Shown: positions 8,486-16,866 of the stretch, one piece after another
How the letters are laid out: each line of letters starts with the position of its first letter
Numbering within the stretch: position 1 is the first letter of the stretch
Origin: Flavobacteriaceae bacterium
Lineage (GTDB): Bacteria > Bacteroidota > Bacteroidia > Flavobacteriales > Flavobacteriaceae
DNA: 44,695 bases
Reading direction: 5' to 3'
Assembly: GCA_017851655.1 (NCBI GenBank)
Contig: JAFMMH010000008.1
Span: forward strand, 1-44,695
Made by a program: the position numbers and the translations under genes
Notes under the pieces: generated by a model
Databases searched by the model: none
Seen by the model: only the letters and a program-made list of their open reading frames with translations
What the model was told of the DNA's origin: nothing

Positions 8486-9466
8486 ATGAAATTAAAGCTC
8501 TTGTTAATACTGATTTGCAGCACTTTTGCTTTATCTGGACAACAGTCTATCGGATCTATTGAGGTTCTAGATCCTTTAATGGAAGAACTAATCTCCCCCT
8601 CTGAAAGAATGGAGATCTTAGCAGAGGGATTTAAATGGGCAGAAGGACCTTTATGGGTTCCTCAGCTCAACGGTTTACTGTTTACAGATGTTCCCGAAAA
8701 CAAAATATATTTATGGACAGAGAAAGAGGGACTCAAACTCTTTTTGTCTCCTAGTGGAATGACAAATCATGCGCCTCACAGCACTAATGAAGGGGCAAAT
8801 GGACTTGCTTTAGATTCGGACGGTAAATTAGTCCTCTGTCAGCATGGTAATCGCGCTGTAGCTCGATTAAAAGATTGGAATACAGACAAACCTGAATTTG
8901 AGTTTTTAATTGATCATTACGACGGAAAATGGTTAAACAGTCCTAACGATTTGGCTTTTGACAAATCTGGGAAGCTGTTTTTTACTGATCCTCCCTATGG
9001 GCTTGGTTCACAAGATGGAGACCCGATTAAAGAATTGGATTTTAATGGAATTTATAGCCTAACTAAAAGTGGTAATGTACAACTCCTAGATCGATCGCTA
9101 AAAAGACCCAATGGGATCGCTTTGTCTAAAGATGAAAAAACTCTTTATGTTGGAAATTCTGATGGACAAAACAGTATCGTTGCAGCATTTGATTTGAAAA
9201 ATGGAACGCTAGAAAATAAACGAGTGTTTTTCGATGGAAACGTATTGGGAAAGACCAGAAAAGGCTTGTTTGATGGCTTAAAAGTACATTCATCTGGAGT
9301 AATTTTTGCCACTGGACCTGGCGGTGTTTTGCTACTTGACAAAAATGGAAAACATCTCGGAACAATAATGCCTGGTAAAAGCACTGCAAACTGTGGCTTT
9401 GATCCTGATGAAAAATACTTATACCTAACCGCTACAAACGTTTTAGCACGTGTGAAACTGAAGTAA
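8486..9466 (+). CDS. SMP-30/gluconolactonase/LRE family protein, exported
   Basis: This 326-residue protein starts with a signal peptide (MKLKLLLILICSTFALSGQQ). It then shows the six-bladed propeller signatures of the SMP-30/gluconolaconase family: LAEGFKWAEGPLWVP with the metal-binding Glu, WLNSPNDLAFDKSGKLFFTDPPYGLG with the metal-binding Asn, and RPNGIALSKDEKTLYVGNSD with the Asn/Asp pair. Members hydrolyse sugar lactones in a divalent-metal-dependent way. Cleavage near SGQ and the family suggest a periplasmic enzyme. The ORF track start at 8390 lies inside the SulP gene and would hide the signal peptide, so I use 8486. The next gene starts one base after its stop. Confidence 0.9.
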   Translation: MKLKLLLILICSTFALSGQQSIGSIEVLDPLMEELISPSERMEILAEGFKWAEGPLWVPQLNGLLFTDVPENKIYLWTEKEGLKLFLSPSGMTNHAPHSTNEGANGLALDSDGKLVLCQHGNRAVARLKDWNTDKPEFEFLIDHYDGKWLNSPNDLAFDKSGKLFFTDPPYGLGSQDGDPIKELDFNGIYSLTKSGNVQLLDRSLKRPNGIALSKDEKTLYVGNSDGQNSIVAAFDLKNGTLENKRVFFDGNVLGKTRKGLFDGLKVHSSGVIFATGPGGVLLLDKNGKHLGTIMPGKSTANCGFDPDEKYLYLTATNVLARVKLK

Positions 9467-9467
9467 A

Positions 9468-10325
9468 ATGAAACTATACCCTATTGAGGCCGGTAACTTT
9501 AAGCTCGACGGTGGTGCCATGTTTGGTGTTGTTCCTAAAACACTCTGGGAACGAACCAATCCAGCAGATGAAAAAAATAGAATTGAAATGGCAACTCGTT
9601 CACTTCTTATTGAGGATGGGGAGCGTTTAATCCTTATCGATACAGGAATGGGAAATAAACAAGACGACTCTTTCTTTCAACACTATGGCTTATGGGGTGA
9701 TTTCAATCTCGAAAACTCACTAAAAAAAGTTGGGTTTCATCCTGATGAAATCACAGATGTGTTTTTTACACACCTTCATTTTGATCATTGTGGTGGGGCA
9801 ATTAAAAAATCTTCCTCTGGATTACTCGTTCCCGCTTTTAAAAATGCTTTGTTTTGGGTTCATAAAGAACATTGGAATTGGGCAACAAAGCCTAATCGTC
9901 GTGAAAAAGCTTCTTTTCTTCCCGACAACATTCTTCCAATAAAAGAAAGTGGACAATTGCGTTTTATAGAAGGGAAGGGTCCGCTTATCAAGGAAACCCC
10001 TTTTCCCTTTGAGATACAATTGATCAACGGACATACCGAAAAACAAATGCTTCCGCTTCTCAACTACAAAGGGGAAAAAATCCTTTATGCAGCAGATCTT
10101 ATCCCCACAGTAGGTCACTTACCTGTTCCCTATGTAATGGGCTACGATACGCGCCCATTATTAAGTCTTCAAGAAAAGGAAACAATATTAGAGAAGGCTT
10201 TTTCTGAAAACACCTTGCTTTTCTTACAGCATGATCCTTATCACGAATTAATTTCTTTACAAAGCACGAACAAAGGAATCCGTATGGAAAATCATTTTAA
10301 AATTAAATCTTACTTTGGCAAATAA
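9468..10325 (+). CDS. MBL-fold metallo-hydrolase
   Basis: This 285-residue metallo-beta-lactamase-fold protein carries the metal-binding motif HLHFDH at residues 102-107. Further ligands are visible in INGHTEKQ, AADLIPT and the C-terminal LQHDP. The N-terminal strand block LLIEDGERLILIDTGMGNK is typical of the family, which includes quorum-quenching lactonases and related hydrolases. There is no signal peptide, so it is likely cytoplasmic. It begins one base after the SMP-30-like gene, and pairing of two possible lactone hydrolases hints at a shared pathway, but the substrate cannot be told. It is followed after 15 bases by the M1 peptidase. Confidence 0.88.
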   Translation: MKLYPIEAGNFKLDGGAMFGVVPKTLWERTNPADEKNRIEMATRSLLIEDGERLILIDTGMGNKQDDSFFQHYGLWGDFNLENSLKKVGFHPDEITDVFFTHLHFDHCGGAIKKSSSGLLVPAFKNALFWVHKEHWNWATKPNRREKASFLPDNILPIKESGQLRFIEGKGPLIKETPFPFEIQLINGHTEKQMLPLLNYKGEKILYAADLIPTVGHLPVPYVMGYDTRPLLSLQEKETILEKAFSENTLLFLQHDPYHELISLQSTNKGIRMENHFKIKSYFGK

Positions 10326-10340
10326 TTTAAAACTCATCCT

Positions 10341-12164
10341 GTGAAATCATTACTTTTTACCCTTTTATCTTTATGTATTTGCACTCTATCAAGTGCACAG
10401 TACTGGCAACAACATGTAGATTATACGATGGAAGTATCACTCGAGACTGAATCTGCTCGTTATGAAGGCATCCAAAAGCTAGTCTATACCAATAATTCCC
10501 CCGAAACACTTCACAAAGTCTTTTATCATTTATACTTCAATGCTTTTCAGCCCGATAGTGAAATGGCCGTTAGATTAAAAAATGCAGGAGATAAAAACCG
10601 CCGTTTTAAAGTTGATCTAGATACGCTATCAATTGCTCAGCAAGGATTTTTAAAAGTTGCAAATCTAACTCAAAACGGAGCCGCGGTAAAAACCCAAGAA
10701 TCTGGGACCATTCTTGAAGTCCTCCTAAATGAACCTTTGAGTCCAGGTCAAAGCACTCTACTTGAATTAACATTTGAAGGTCAGGTTCCTGATGTAATAC
10801 GTAGAGCAGGTAAAAACTCTTCAGAAGGAGTTGCTTTTTCTATGGCACAATGGTATCCTAAGATGGCAGAATACGATGTTGAGGGGTGGAATACAGACCC
10901 TTATACGGGTAGAGAATTTCACGGTGTATGGGGAAATTTTGATGTTAAAATCAAACTAGATAAAGACTATACGGTCGCAGCGAGTGGGTATTTACAAAAT
11001 GCTGATGATATAGGAAAAGGATATTCGGACAGGAAAAAAGCTAAAGCCAAAAAAGGACTCATTACTTGGCATTTTATCGCTCCTGAAGTTCATGATTTTA
11101 CATGGGCAGCAGACAAAGATTATGTACATGACACTTATCCTGGACCTAATGATGTAACCTTACATTTTTTCTATAAGAATGATCCAGAAATCATTGAAAA
11201 TTGGAAAAAGTTACAACCACATACTGCAAAAATGATGGAATACTATAACACGAAATTAGGACCCTATCCATACAAACAATACAGTGTCGTGCAAGGGGGT
11301 GATGGAGGTATGGAATATGCCATGTTAACGCTGATCACAGGTGGACGTAATTACGGTTCTTTGTTTGGTGTAACCGCTCATGAATTGGCACACTCTTGGT
11401 TTCAACATGTTCTTGCTACCAATGAAACAAAACACGAGTGGATGGATGAAGGGTTTACTTCGTTTATCTCTGCTTTGGCATCAAATGAAATCTTAGAAGA
11501 AAACAAAGAATTTCCTCTCGAAGGATCATACAGAGGCTATTTTAACCTCGCTTCATCTGGAGTTGAAATGCCCCAAAGTACAAATGCAAACCGTTACGAA
11601 CACAACTATGCCTATGAAAGTACTGCTTACAATAAAGGAGCTGTTTTCTTGGGTCAATTAATCTATCTTGTTGGAAATGAAAATTTTTGGGAAATTTTAC
11701 AAACCTATTATAAAGAATGGCAGTTTAAACACCCACAGCCAAATGATTTTAGAAGAATAGCAGAGCGTATATCAGGATTACAATTACAATGGTATTTGAC
11801 AGACTGGACCCAAACAACAAATAAAATAGATTACTCAATAGAAAGTGTTGATTCTTTGAATGAAGGAAGTATAGTCCGGCTCGCAAGAAAAGAATTAATG
11901 CCGATGCCTTTGGAATTACTTGTGGTATATAAAGATGGTATTTCTGAGCTTCATTATATTCCAATTTCTCTAATGCGAGGAGAAAAAGAAAACCCTTATT
12001 CGATTGAATGGACGGTCCATAAAGATTGGACTTGGGCAAATCCGAAATATAATTTAGAGTTAAACCAGAAAAAAGAAAATATTGAGACCATAATTATCGA
12101 CCCTAGTGGACTTATGGCTGATATAGACAAGTCAAATAATTACTATGTCGCGCCAGAAGAATAA
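10341..12164 (+). CDS. M1 family metallopeptidase, exported
   Basis: This 607-residue gluzincin aminopeptidase has a signal peptide (MKSLLFTLLSLCICTLSSA), an N-terminal beta domain, and the zinc motif HELAH at residues 347-351 with the third ligand Glu370 in WMDEGF. The GGDGGMEYAMLT block about 20 residues earlier takes the place of the GAMEN exopeptidase motif. The start codon is GTG at 10341, supported by the signal peptide that begins immediately after it. No C-terminal T9SS sorting domain is obvious. It likely trims peptides in the periplasm. The last 20 bases overlap rnpA in another frame. Confidence 0.92.
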   Translation: MKSLLFTLLSLCICTLSSAQYWQQHVDYTMEVSLETESARYEGIQKLVYTNNSPETLHKVFYHLYFNAFQPDSEMAVRLKNAGDKNRRFKVDLDTLSIAQQGFLKVANLTQNGAAVKTQESGTILEVLLNEPLSPGQSTLLELTFEGQVPDVIRRAGKNSSEGVAFSMAQWYPKMAEYDVEGWNTDPYTGREFHGVWGNFDVKIKLDKDYTVAASGYLQNADDIGKGYSDRKKAKAKKGLITWHFIAPEVHDFTWAADKDYVHDTYPGPNDVTLHFFYKNDPEIIENWKKLQPHTAKMMEYYNTKLGPYPYKQYSVVQGGDGGMEYAMLTLITGGRNYGSLFGVTAHELAHSWFQHVLATNETKHEWMDEGFTSFISALASNEILEENKEFPLEGSYRGYFNLASSGVEMPQSTNANRYEHNYAYESTAYNKGAVFLGQLIYLVGNENFWEILQTYYKEWQFKHPQPNDFRRIAERISGLQLQWYLTDWTQTTNKIDYSIESVDSLNEGSIVRLARKELMPMPLELLVVYKDGISELHYIPISLMRGEKENPYSIEWTVHKDWTWANPKYNLELNQKKENIETIIIDPSGLMADIDKSNNYYVAPEE

Positions 12165-12504
12165 ACTTCCTGTCTTTCGATTAAAAGGAAAAACAACCGT
12201 TGATTTTCTCTTTGAAAACGGAACTCAGACCTATACAAAATCACTTAATCTTAAAACAGTTGTTGAGGAACAGATAAACAAACTTAATGTCGGGGTTTCC
12301 GTTCCTAAACGTTCTTTTAAAAAAGCAGTTGATAGAAACAAAATAAAACGCCAATTGAGAGAGGCCGTTCGTACTCTTCCTGAAAACCTTCTTTTTTCGG
12401 GATATGCAATGGTAATTTACAAGGGCAAAACGCTTCCTTCATCAGATGATTTGAATGCAAATGTTTTAAGCCTTTTTGAATCATTTAAAAATAAAACAAA
12501 ATAG
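12145..12504 (+). CDS. rnpA: Ribonuclease P protein component
   Basis: RnpA is the protein subunit of RNase P and helps the M1 RNA mature tRNA 5' ends. The 119-residue basic protein shows the family core: FRLKGKTTVDFLFENG near the N-terminus, the strand NVGVSVPKRSFKKAVDRNKIKRQLREAVR containing the RNR-type motif, and AMVIYKGK. The start lies 20 bases inside the upstream M1 peptidase gene, so expression is probably coupled. It is not next to rpmH or yidC, the arrangement seen near the origin in many other phyla. It faces the GNAT gene convergently with 14 bases between. Confidence 0.94.
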   Translation: MSRQKNKLPVFRLKGKTTVDFLFENGTQTYTKSLNLKTVVEEQINKLNVGVSVPKRSFKKAVDRNKIKRQLREAVRTLPENLLFSGYAMVIYKGKTLPSSDDLNANVLSLFESFKNKTK

Positions 12505-12506
12505 TA

Positions 12507-12527
12507 AAGCAAGTGTGCTTATTTTTT
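12507..12527. terminator. Small hairpin between convergent rnpA and GNAT gene
   Basis: AAGCA-AGTG-TGCTT makes a five-base-pair stem followed on the plus strand by ATTTTTT, like a weak intrinsic terminator for rnpA. It overlaps the last codons of the convergent gene. Confidence 0.35.
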
Positions 12528-12971
12528 CAATAACATGGCTATATGAGGAATTCCATCCTCTAAATACTCTTCACCTATAGATGTAAAACCATGCGTATTA
12601 TAAAATGGAACTAAATGAGATTGGGCAGAAATTTTTATTGTTTCTTTAGGATACAATTCTTCAGTCTTTTGAAGGCTAATATCTAAAAGCCTATGGCCTA
12701 TTTTTTTTCCTCTTGATTTGGGCGAAACAACTATTCTTCCTATCGCAGGGTATTCTAAATAAGCGTTTCCTTTTGCTAATATTCTAGAATAAGCAATTAT
12801 TTTTTTTTGATCATTAAATCCAATAATATGGATCGCTTCATGGTCTTTTCCATCAATATCCTGATAGACACAATTTTGTTCTACAACAAAAACTTCCGAG
12901 CGAAGTTCCATAATGTCGAGCAATTCTTTCGTTGTTAATTCATTAAATTTTTTAGATTTAAAAACGATCAT
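12519..12971 (-). CDS. GNAT family N-acetyltransferase, ElaA-like
   Basis: This 150-residue protein has the GNAT fold. LRSEVFVVEQNCVYQDIDGKDHEAIHIIG is the ElaA-type N-terminal block, and GRIVVSPKSRGKKIGHRLLD carries the acetyl-CoA pyrophosphate-binding loop (R/Q-x2-G-x-G/A form: RGKKIG). YNTHGFTSIGEEYLEDGIPHIAML is the typical C-terminus. The acceptor is unknown. Its ATG shares one base with the stop of rpiB (TAATG), so the pair is translated together. Confidence 0.88.
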   Translation of the reverse strand: MIVFKSKKFNELTTKELLDIMELRSEVFVVEQNCVYQDIDGKDHEAIHIIGFNDQKKIIAYSRILAKGNAYLEYPAIGRIVVSPKSRGKKIGHRLLDISLQKTEELYPKETIKISAQSHLVPFYNTHGFTSIGEEYLEDGIPHIAMLLKK

Positions 12972-13402
12972 TAACTACATGGTATTTTTTCTATTCTTCC
13001 TTGATGGCGTCCTCCCTCAAATTTGGTGTTTAAAAATGTTTCTACCATTGTTATTGCTTGAGGTATAGAAACAAAACGAGCAGGAATGCTCAAAATATTT
13101 GCATCGTTATGTGCTCTTGATAAAGCAACTATTTCTGAATTCCAACAGAGAGCGGCTCTAATTTTTTTGTGTTTATTTGCCGTCATGGCAGCACCATTAC
13201 CACTACCACAAATAATGATCCCAAGGTCTACGGTGTTATTAGACACATCATTTGCAACAGGATGAATAAAATCAGCATAATCTACACTATCTAAAGTGTC
13301 TGTTCCATGGTTATTTACCTTGTGCCCTTTCTCTTCTAAAAACCTTACAATTGCTTCTTTATATGCTGGTCCTGCATGATCATTTCCAATGCTAATTTTC
13401 AT
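12971..13402 (-). CDS. rpiB: Ribose 5-phosphate isomerase B
   Basis: RpiB interconverts ribose 5-phosphate and ribulose 5-phosphate in the pentose phosphate pathway. The 143-residue product has the LacAB/RpiB family start MKISIGNDHAGPAYKEAIVRFLEEKGH with the conserved Asp-His. The loop DLGIIICGSGNGAAMTANKHKKIRAALC carries the catalytic-base Cys (about residue 69) and the glycine-rich phosphate-binding loop, and NDANILSIPARF follows. The length is normal for the family. It is the first gene of a two-gene unit with the GNAT gene. I did not find an exact TAnnTTTG box upstream; the long AT-rich gap on that side may hold its promoter. Confidence 0.94.
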   Translation of the reverse strand: MKISIGNDHAGPAYKEAIVRFLEEKGHKVNNHGTDTLDSVDYADFIHPVANDVSNNTVDLGIIICGSGNGAAMTANKHKKIRAALCWNSEIVALSRAHNDANILSIPARFVSIPQAITMVETFLNTKFEGGRHQGRIEKIPCS

Positions 13403-13441
13403 AATATTTTGTTTTTGTAAAAATAAGAAACCTTTTTACTG

Positions 13442-13853
13442 TGTTTATAAAGTGTCAACTACTTTATTCATTATTTGTTTACAAAAGGAAATAAAAATAG
13501 TTGTGTATGTTCTATATTTTTTATGATGGTCGAATATTATTAATATGGATTGTTTTTTAAGATTATTTATAAATCAAAAATTGACAATTAAAGTTTAGTT
13601 ATCAAATAAAAAAGGATATTAATTTCACACTAGTTATTTACAAAATAGGTTATAAACAAGAAATTAATAAAAGACCCAACTAGTTGATTTTAATAATATT
13701 GATTTGTTAATAGCGAATTATAAATTGTGTGTATTTCTTTATTTTGATAAATTCAAAATAGAATGAAAAATATATATAGACACTATTAACAAGCTATATA
13801 CATCATCATATTTTAAATTAAATAAAAATAAAAATAATTAAATATGTTTATAA
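13442..13853. repeat. Three dispersed copies of TTATAAACA
   Basis: Exact copies lie at 13442-13450 (minus), 13650-13658 (plus) and 13845-13853 (minus), about 200 bases apart. By base composition, three copies in about 500 bases is more than expected, but in such AT-rich DNA chance is not excluded. Confidence 0.45.
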
Positions 13854-13882
13854 TGTTCATATGTAAGCGAAAACGAATATTG

Positions 13883-13890
13883 TACCTTTG
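13883..13890 (+). promoter_or_regulatory. -7 box for rnr
   Basis: TACCTTTG is an exact TAnnTTTG match ending 15 bases before the ATG at 13906. It overlaps the ORF-track start (TTG at 13888), which argues that the real start is 13906. Confidence 0.65.
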
Positions 13891-13905
13891 ACAGAAGTAA
13901 TATTT

Positions 13906-16062
13906 ATGTCTAATAAAAAAAAGAATCTCAAACGTTTAGAATCACAAATTCTCTCACTTTTTAGAAACAGTGTTTCCTCAGTTTTGAATTATAAGCAAAT
14001 TGCCTCTAAATTAGATATACGCGATACAAAAGGTAGAAACGATATTATTCGTTTACTCCACCAACTTCACAATAAGAAACAACTAATAGTAAAACAAAGG
14101 GGACAATATCAATATAATAAAATTAGTGTTCCAACCCAACGTGCTAAATTAACCATTATCCCATCTGGCAAAGGTGTCGTTAAAATTGAATCTCATGAGG
14201 ATGAAATTATTGTTCCAAAAAAGTTTTTAAACAAATCTTTGGATGGAGACCTAGTAGAAGTAAGTATTCATAAAGACGGTAAGTTTTTTGAAGCTCATGT
14301 TGATTCTATTGTAGAACGATCAACCAAAGAGTATGTTGGAGTTTTAGATAGACAAAAGGATTTTGGTTTTGTTGTATGTAAAGGCAGCAAAATTTACACT
14401 GATTTTTTTATTGAAAAGGAAGACTTAAAAGATTTTAAAGATGGTGAAAAAGTTGTGGTTGTTTTTAAAAGCTGGAAAGAAAGAAAAGAGGCACCTCATG
14501 CAACTATAGTCAAGAGTCTAGGTTTGCCAGGAGAATTAGACACTGAGCTTCATGGTATTCTTCATGAGTATGGTTTACCCTATGAATTCCCCTCAGCCGT
14601 ATTAGAAGAAGCAGCATTCTTTTCAGATCAGATCAGTTCTCAAGAATTAAAAAATAGAAAAGATTTTAGAAAAACGCTCACATTTACCATTGATCCAAAA
14701 ACAGCAAAAGACTTTGATGACGCAATTTCATTTAAAGATTTAGGAAACAATCGCTATGAAATAGGAATACATATTGCAGATGTTTCGCATTATGTAGAAC
14801 CAAAAACAGAATTAGATAGGGAGGCGTATGAAAGAGCCACATCTGTATATTTAGTAGATAGAGTTGTACCCATGTTACCTGAAGTTTTATCTAATGGCCT
14901 TTGTTCATTAAGACCTCAAGAAGAAAAATTAACTTTTTCTGCAGTTTTTGTATTAGATGACTCAGGAAAAATACATGATGAATGGTACGGAAGAACTGTC
15001 ATTTTTTCAGACTATCGTTTTGCCTATGACGAGGTTCAGAATATCATTGATCAAGATAAAGCAGAAGTTGAAGCGCAGTATTCTTTGACAGGAAAAAAAT
15101 ATGCTGTGCCAAATGAAGTATTTGGAGCTATAAAAAACTTGAACAAATTAGCTAAAACATTAAGATCAGACAGAATGAAAAAAGGAGCGATTTCCTTTGA
15201 TCGTGTAGAAGTAAGTTTTCTCTTAGACGAAGAGAACAAACCAGAATCTGTTTATTTTAAAAGTTCAAAAGATGCCCACAAATTAATAGAAGAGTTTATG
15301 CTGCTTGCCAACAGAAAAGTTGCTTCTTTTATTGGCAAACGCGCAAAAAAGCATGCATTCGTATATCGTATTCATGATGAACCAAACGAAGAAAAACTTG
15401 TCAACTTAAAACAAACAGTACGTTCTTTTGGTTATTCCTTTAATCTATCTGAAAAAAATATAAATAAAGAAATCAATGGTTTATTGTTAGCATGTAATGG
15501 CACAAAAGAGCAAAATTTAATTGACACTCTTACGCTTAGATGTATGTCTAAAGCCGTATATACTACACAAAACATAGGCCATTATGGTCTAGCCTTTTCT
15601 CATTATACACACTTCACTTCTCCTATACGCCGATATCCTGATGTTATGGTGCATCGTCTTTTACAAAAATATTTAGACGGAGAATCTTCAGTGTCTGAGA
15701 GTACTTTAGAAGAGGCATGTGAACATAGTTCACAAAGAGAACAATTAGCAACAAAGGCAGAAAGAGATTCCATCAAACACATGCAGATGGTATTTATGGA
15801 AGACAAGGTTGGAATGGAGTATGATGCTGTTATTTCGGGTGTAACAGATCGCGGTATTTATGTTGAAATTATAGAAAACAAATGTGAAGGAATGATCCGT
15901 ATTATGGACATTAAGGGCGATTATTTTCGTTTTGACATGGATAAGCATGCTCTTGTTGGAGAACGTACGAAAAAAACCTACCAGTTAGGAGATGAATTAC
16001 GAATTAAGGTTAAAAAAGTAAATGTAATTAAACGCTTTTTAGATTTTGTACCTTTAAATTAA
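13906..16062 (+). CDS. rnr: Ribonuclease R
   Basis: RNase R is a 3'-5' exoribonuclease that degrades structured RNA, including rRNA and mRNA decay intermediates. The 718-residue protein has an N-terminal winged-helix region, two cold-shock OB folds (about residues 75-220), and the RNB catalytic domain with TIDPKTAKDFDDAISF (from about residue 262), which carries the Mg-binding aspartates. HYTHFTSPIRRYPDVMVHRLLQKYL is the second RNB signature. A C-terminal S1 domain is seen in EYDAVISGVTDRGIYVEIIENKCEGMI. The lysine-rich tail of E. coli RNase R is absent. The ORF-track start at 13888 is rejected because the promoter -7 box overlaps it. The GIN-domain gene follows after 17 bases. Confidence 0.96.
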   Translation: MSNKKKNLKRLESQILSLFRNSVSSVLNYKQIASKLDIRDTKGRNDIIRLLHQLHNKKQLIVKQRGQYQYNKISVPTQRAKLTIIPSGKGVVKIESHEDEIIVPKKFLNKSLDGDLVEVSIHKDGKFFEAHVDSIVERSTKEYVGVLDRQKDFGFVVCKGSKIYTDFFIEKEDLKDFKDGEKVVVVFKSWKERKEAPHATIVKSLGLPGELDTELHGILHEYGLPYEFPSAVLEEAAFFSDQISSQELKNRKDFRKTLTFTIDPKTAKDFDDAISFKDLGNNRYEIGIHIADVSHYVEPKTELDREAYERATSVYLVDRVVPMLPEVLSNGLCSLRPQEEKLTFSAVFVLDDSGKIHDEWYGRTVIFSDYRFAYDEVQNIIDQDKAEVEAQYSLTGKKYAVPNEVFGAIKNLNKLAKTLRSDRMKKGAISFDRVEVSFLLDEENKPESVYFKSSKDAHKLIEEFMLLANRKVASFIGKRAKKHAFVYRIHDEPNEEKLVNLKQTVRSFGYSFNLSEKNINKEINGLLLACNGTKEQNLIDTLTLRCMSKAVYTTQNIGHYGLAFSHYTHFTSPIRRYPDVMVHRLLQKYLDGESSVSESTLEEACEHSSQREQLATKAERDSIKHMQMVFMEDKVGMEYDAVISGVTDRGIYVEIIENKCEGMIRIMDIKGDYFRFDMDKHALVGERTKKTYQLGDELRIKVKKVNVIKRFLDFVPLN

Positions 16063-16079
16063 AACTGCAATTCCAGCAT

Positions 16080-16772
16080 ATGCTTCAAAGAACGGTTTTT
16101 TCTGTTTTCTATTTATTCTTAGGTCTCTTAATTTCCTGGGCCCAAGATATTGAGAATAAAACACTGACAACTAGTGTTTTCAACGGTATCAAGATTTATT
16201 CAGGGCTTCATGTAAATTTAATTTCATCAGATGTAAACAAAGCAGTTGTTTCTGGAGCTCAATCTGATGATGTGATATTGTCTATTAAAGACAAAACACT
16301 TACAATCAAACTAGCAATTGGGAGTCTTACAGCATCAGAACCCACAAAAATAGATTTGTATCATAGTCGTAATCTTAATAAAATTCAAGCGTATAACAAG
16401 TCACTAATTAAATCTCAAGAAAAAATAAATCAAACCAGTATCATTATAGAATCTAAAAGCAATGCGCTTATTGATCTCCAAATAGAAACAGAACGGTTAG
16501 ACCTTTTAGCAAGTCTTGGTGGTAGAATAGCACTAGAAGGAAGCTCAACAGCACTTAATTTAAAGGTGAATTACGGCGGTAGTTGTGAAGTAGAACAGCT
16601 TAAAACAGATCAGATTAATGCTCAACTTATAGGAGGAGGCTACGCTTATGTTACTGTTCGTCAGTTAATAGACGCTGTTGTCATTGGAGGTAGTGTCTTA
16701 CGTGTGTATGGGGATCCAAACAAAAGGATTTACCAAAAAAAATTAGGAGGGAAAATTTTCTTTAAAGATTAA
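16080..16772 (+). CDS. DUF2807 (GIN/head-to-tail beta) domain protein, exported
   Basis: This 230-residue protein has a signal peptide (MLQRTVFSVFYLFLGLLISWAQ). It then has repeating short strands such as VFNGIKIYSGLHVNLISSD and LKVNYGGSCEVEQLKTDQINAQLIGGGYAYV, typical of the DUF2807 'head GIN' beta-solenoid fold common in Bacteroidota. The family is predicted to be periplasmic or surface-located and has no established reaction. It is probably cotranscribed with rnr, with a 17-base gap. A specific role cannot be named. Confidence 0.8.
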   Translation: MLQRTVFSVFYLFLGLLISWAQDIENKTLTTSVFNGIKIYSGLHVNLISSDVNKAVVSGAQSDDVILSIKDKTLTIKLAIGSLTASEPTKIDLYHSRNLNKIQAYNKSLIKSQEKINQTSIIIESKSNALIDLQIETERLDLLASLGGRIALEGSSTALNLKVNYGGSCEVEQLKTDQINAQLIGGGYAYVTVRQLIDAVVIGGSVLRVYGDPNKRIYQKKLGGKIFFKD

Positions 16773-16774
16773 AG

Positions 16775-16845
16775 AGGCATCGAGCGGATTCGAACCGCTG
16801 TACAAGCTTTTGCAGAGCTCTGCCTAGCCACTCGGCCACGATGCC
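16775..16845 (-). tRNA. tRNA-Cys (GCA)
   Basis: On the minus strand, GGCATCG pairs with CGATGCC as a seven-base-pair acceptor stem, and the discriminator base is U, as in tRNA-Cys. The D-arm reads GCCGAGTGGCTAGGC. The anticodon stem GAGCT/AGCTT (one G-U pair) encloses the loop CTGCAAA, so the anticodon is GCA. The T-arm is AGCGG-TTCGAAT-CCGCT. The length of 71 bases is normal; CCA is not encoded. It lies between the GIN-domain gene and folB. Confidence 0.97.
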
Positions 16846-16851
16846 ATGGGT

Positions 16852-16859
16852 CAAAAGTA
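16852..16859 (-). promoter_or_regulatory. -7 box for tRNA-Cys
   Basis: TACTTTTG on the minus strand is an exact TAnnTTTG match placed six bases upstream of the mature tRNA 5' end, so the precursor would have a very short leader. Confidence 0.6.
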
Positions 16860-16866
16860 CTAATTA

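Larger units (their letters stand above)
13403..13905. other. 503-base AT-rich intergenic region between divergent rpiB and rnr
   Basis: This is the longest gene-free stretch in the window and visibly the most AT-rich. No credible ORF or tRNA lies in it. It holds three exact copies of the nonamer TTATAAACA (13442-13450 minus, 13650-13658 plus, 13845-13853 minus) and related TTATTTACA (13634-13642) and TTGTTTACA (13475-13483). These resemble degenerate DnaA boxes (TTATNCACA), but none matches exactly. The rnr -7 box lies at its right end. It could be a divergent regulatory region, a candidate origin, or relaxed AT-rich spacer. Confidence 0.6.

Noticed and set aside
9448-9462. CACGTG core near the end of the SMP-30 gene as a third parS
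   Set aside because: The surrounding bases (TTAGCACGTGTGAAAC) break the 16-base consensus at several positions. CACGTG at 18333 and 38457 likewise lack the flanks.
11749-12039. Minus-strand ORF near the end of the M1 peptidase
   Set aside because: It is an antisense shadow with Phe/Leu-rich translation and no start signal.
13403-13905. Regular replication origin with standard DnaA boxes
   Set aside because: No TTATCCACA or TTATNCACA match was found; only degenerate TTATAAACA-type nonamers. Kept as a weak candidate, not called as oriC.
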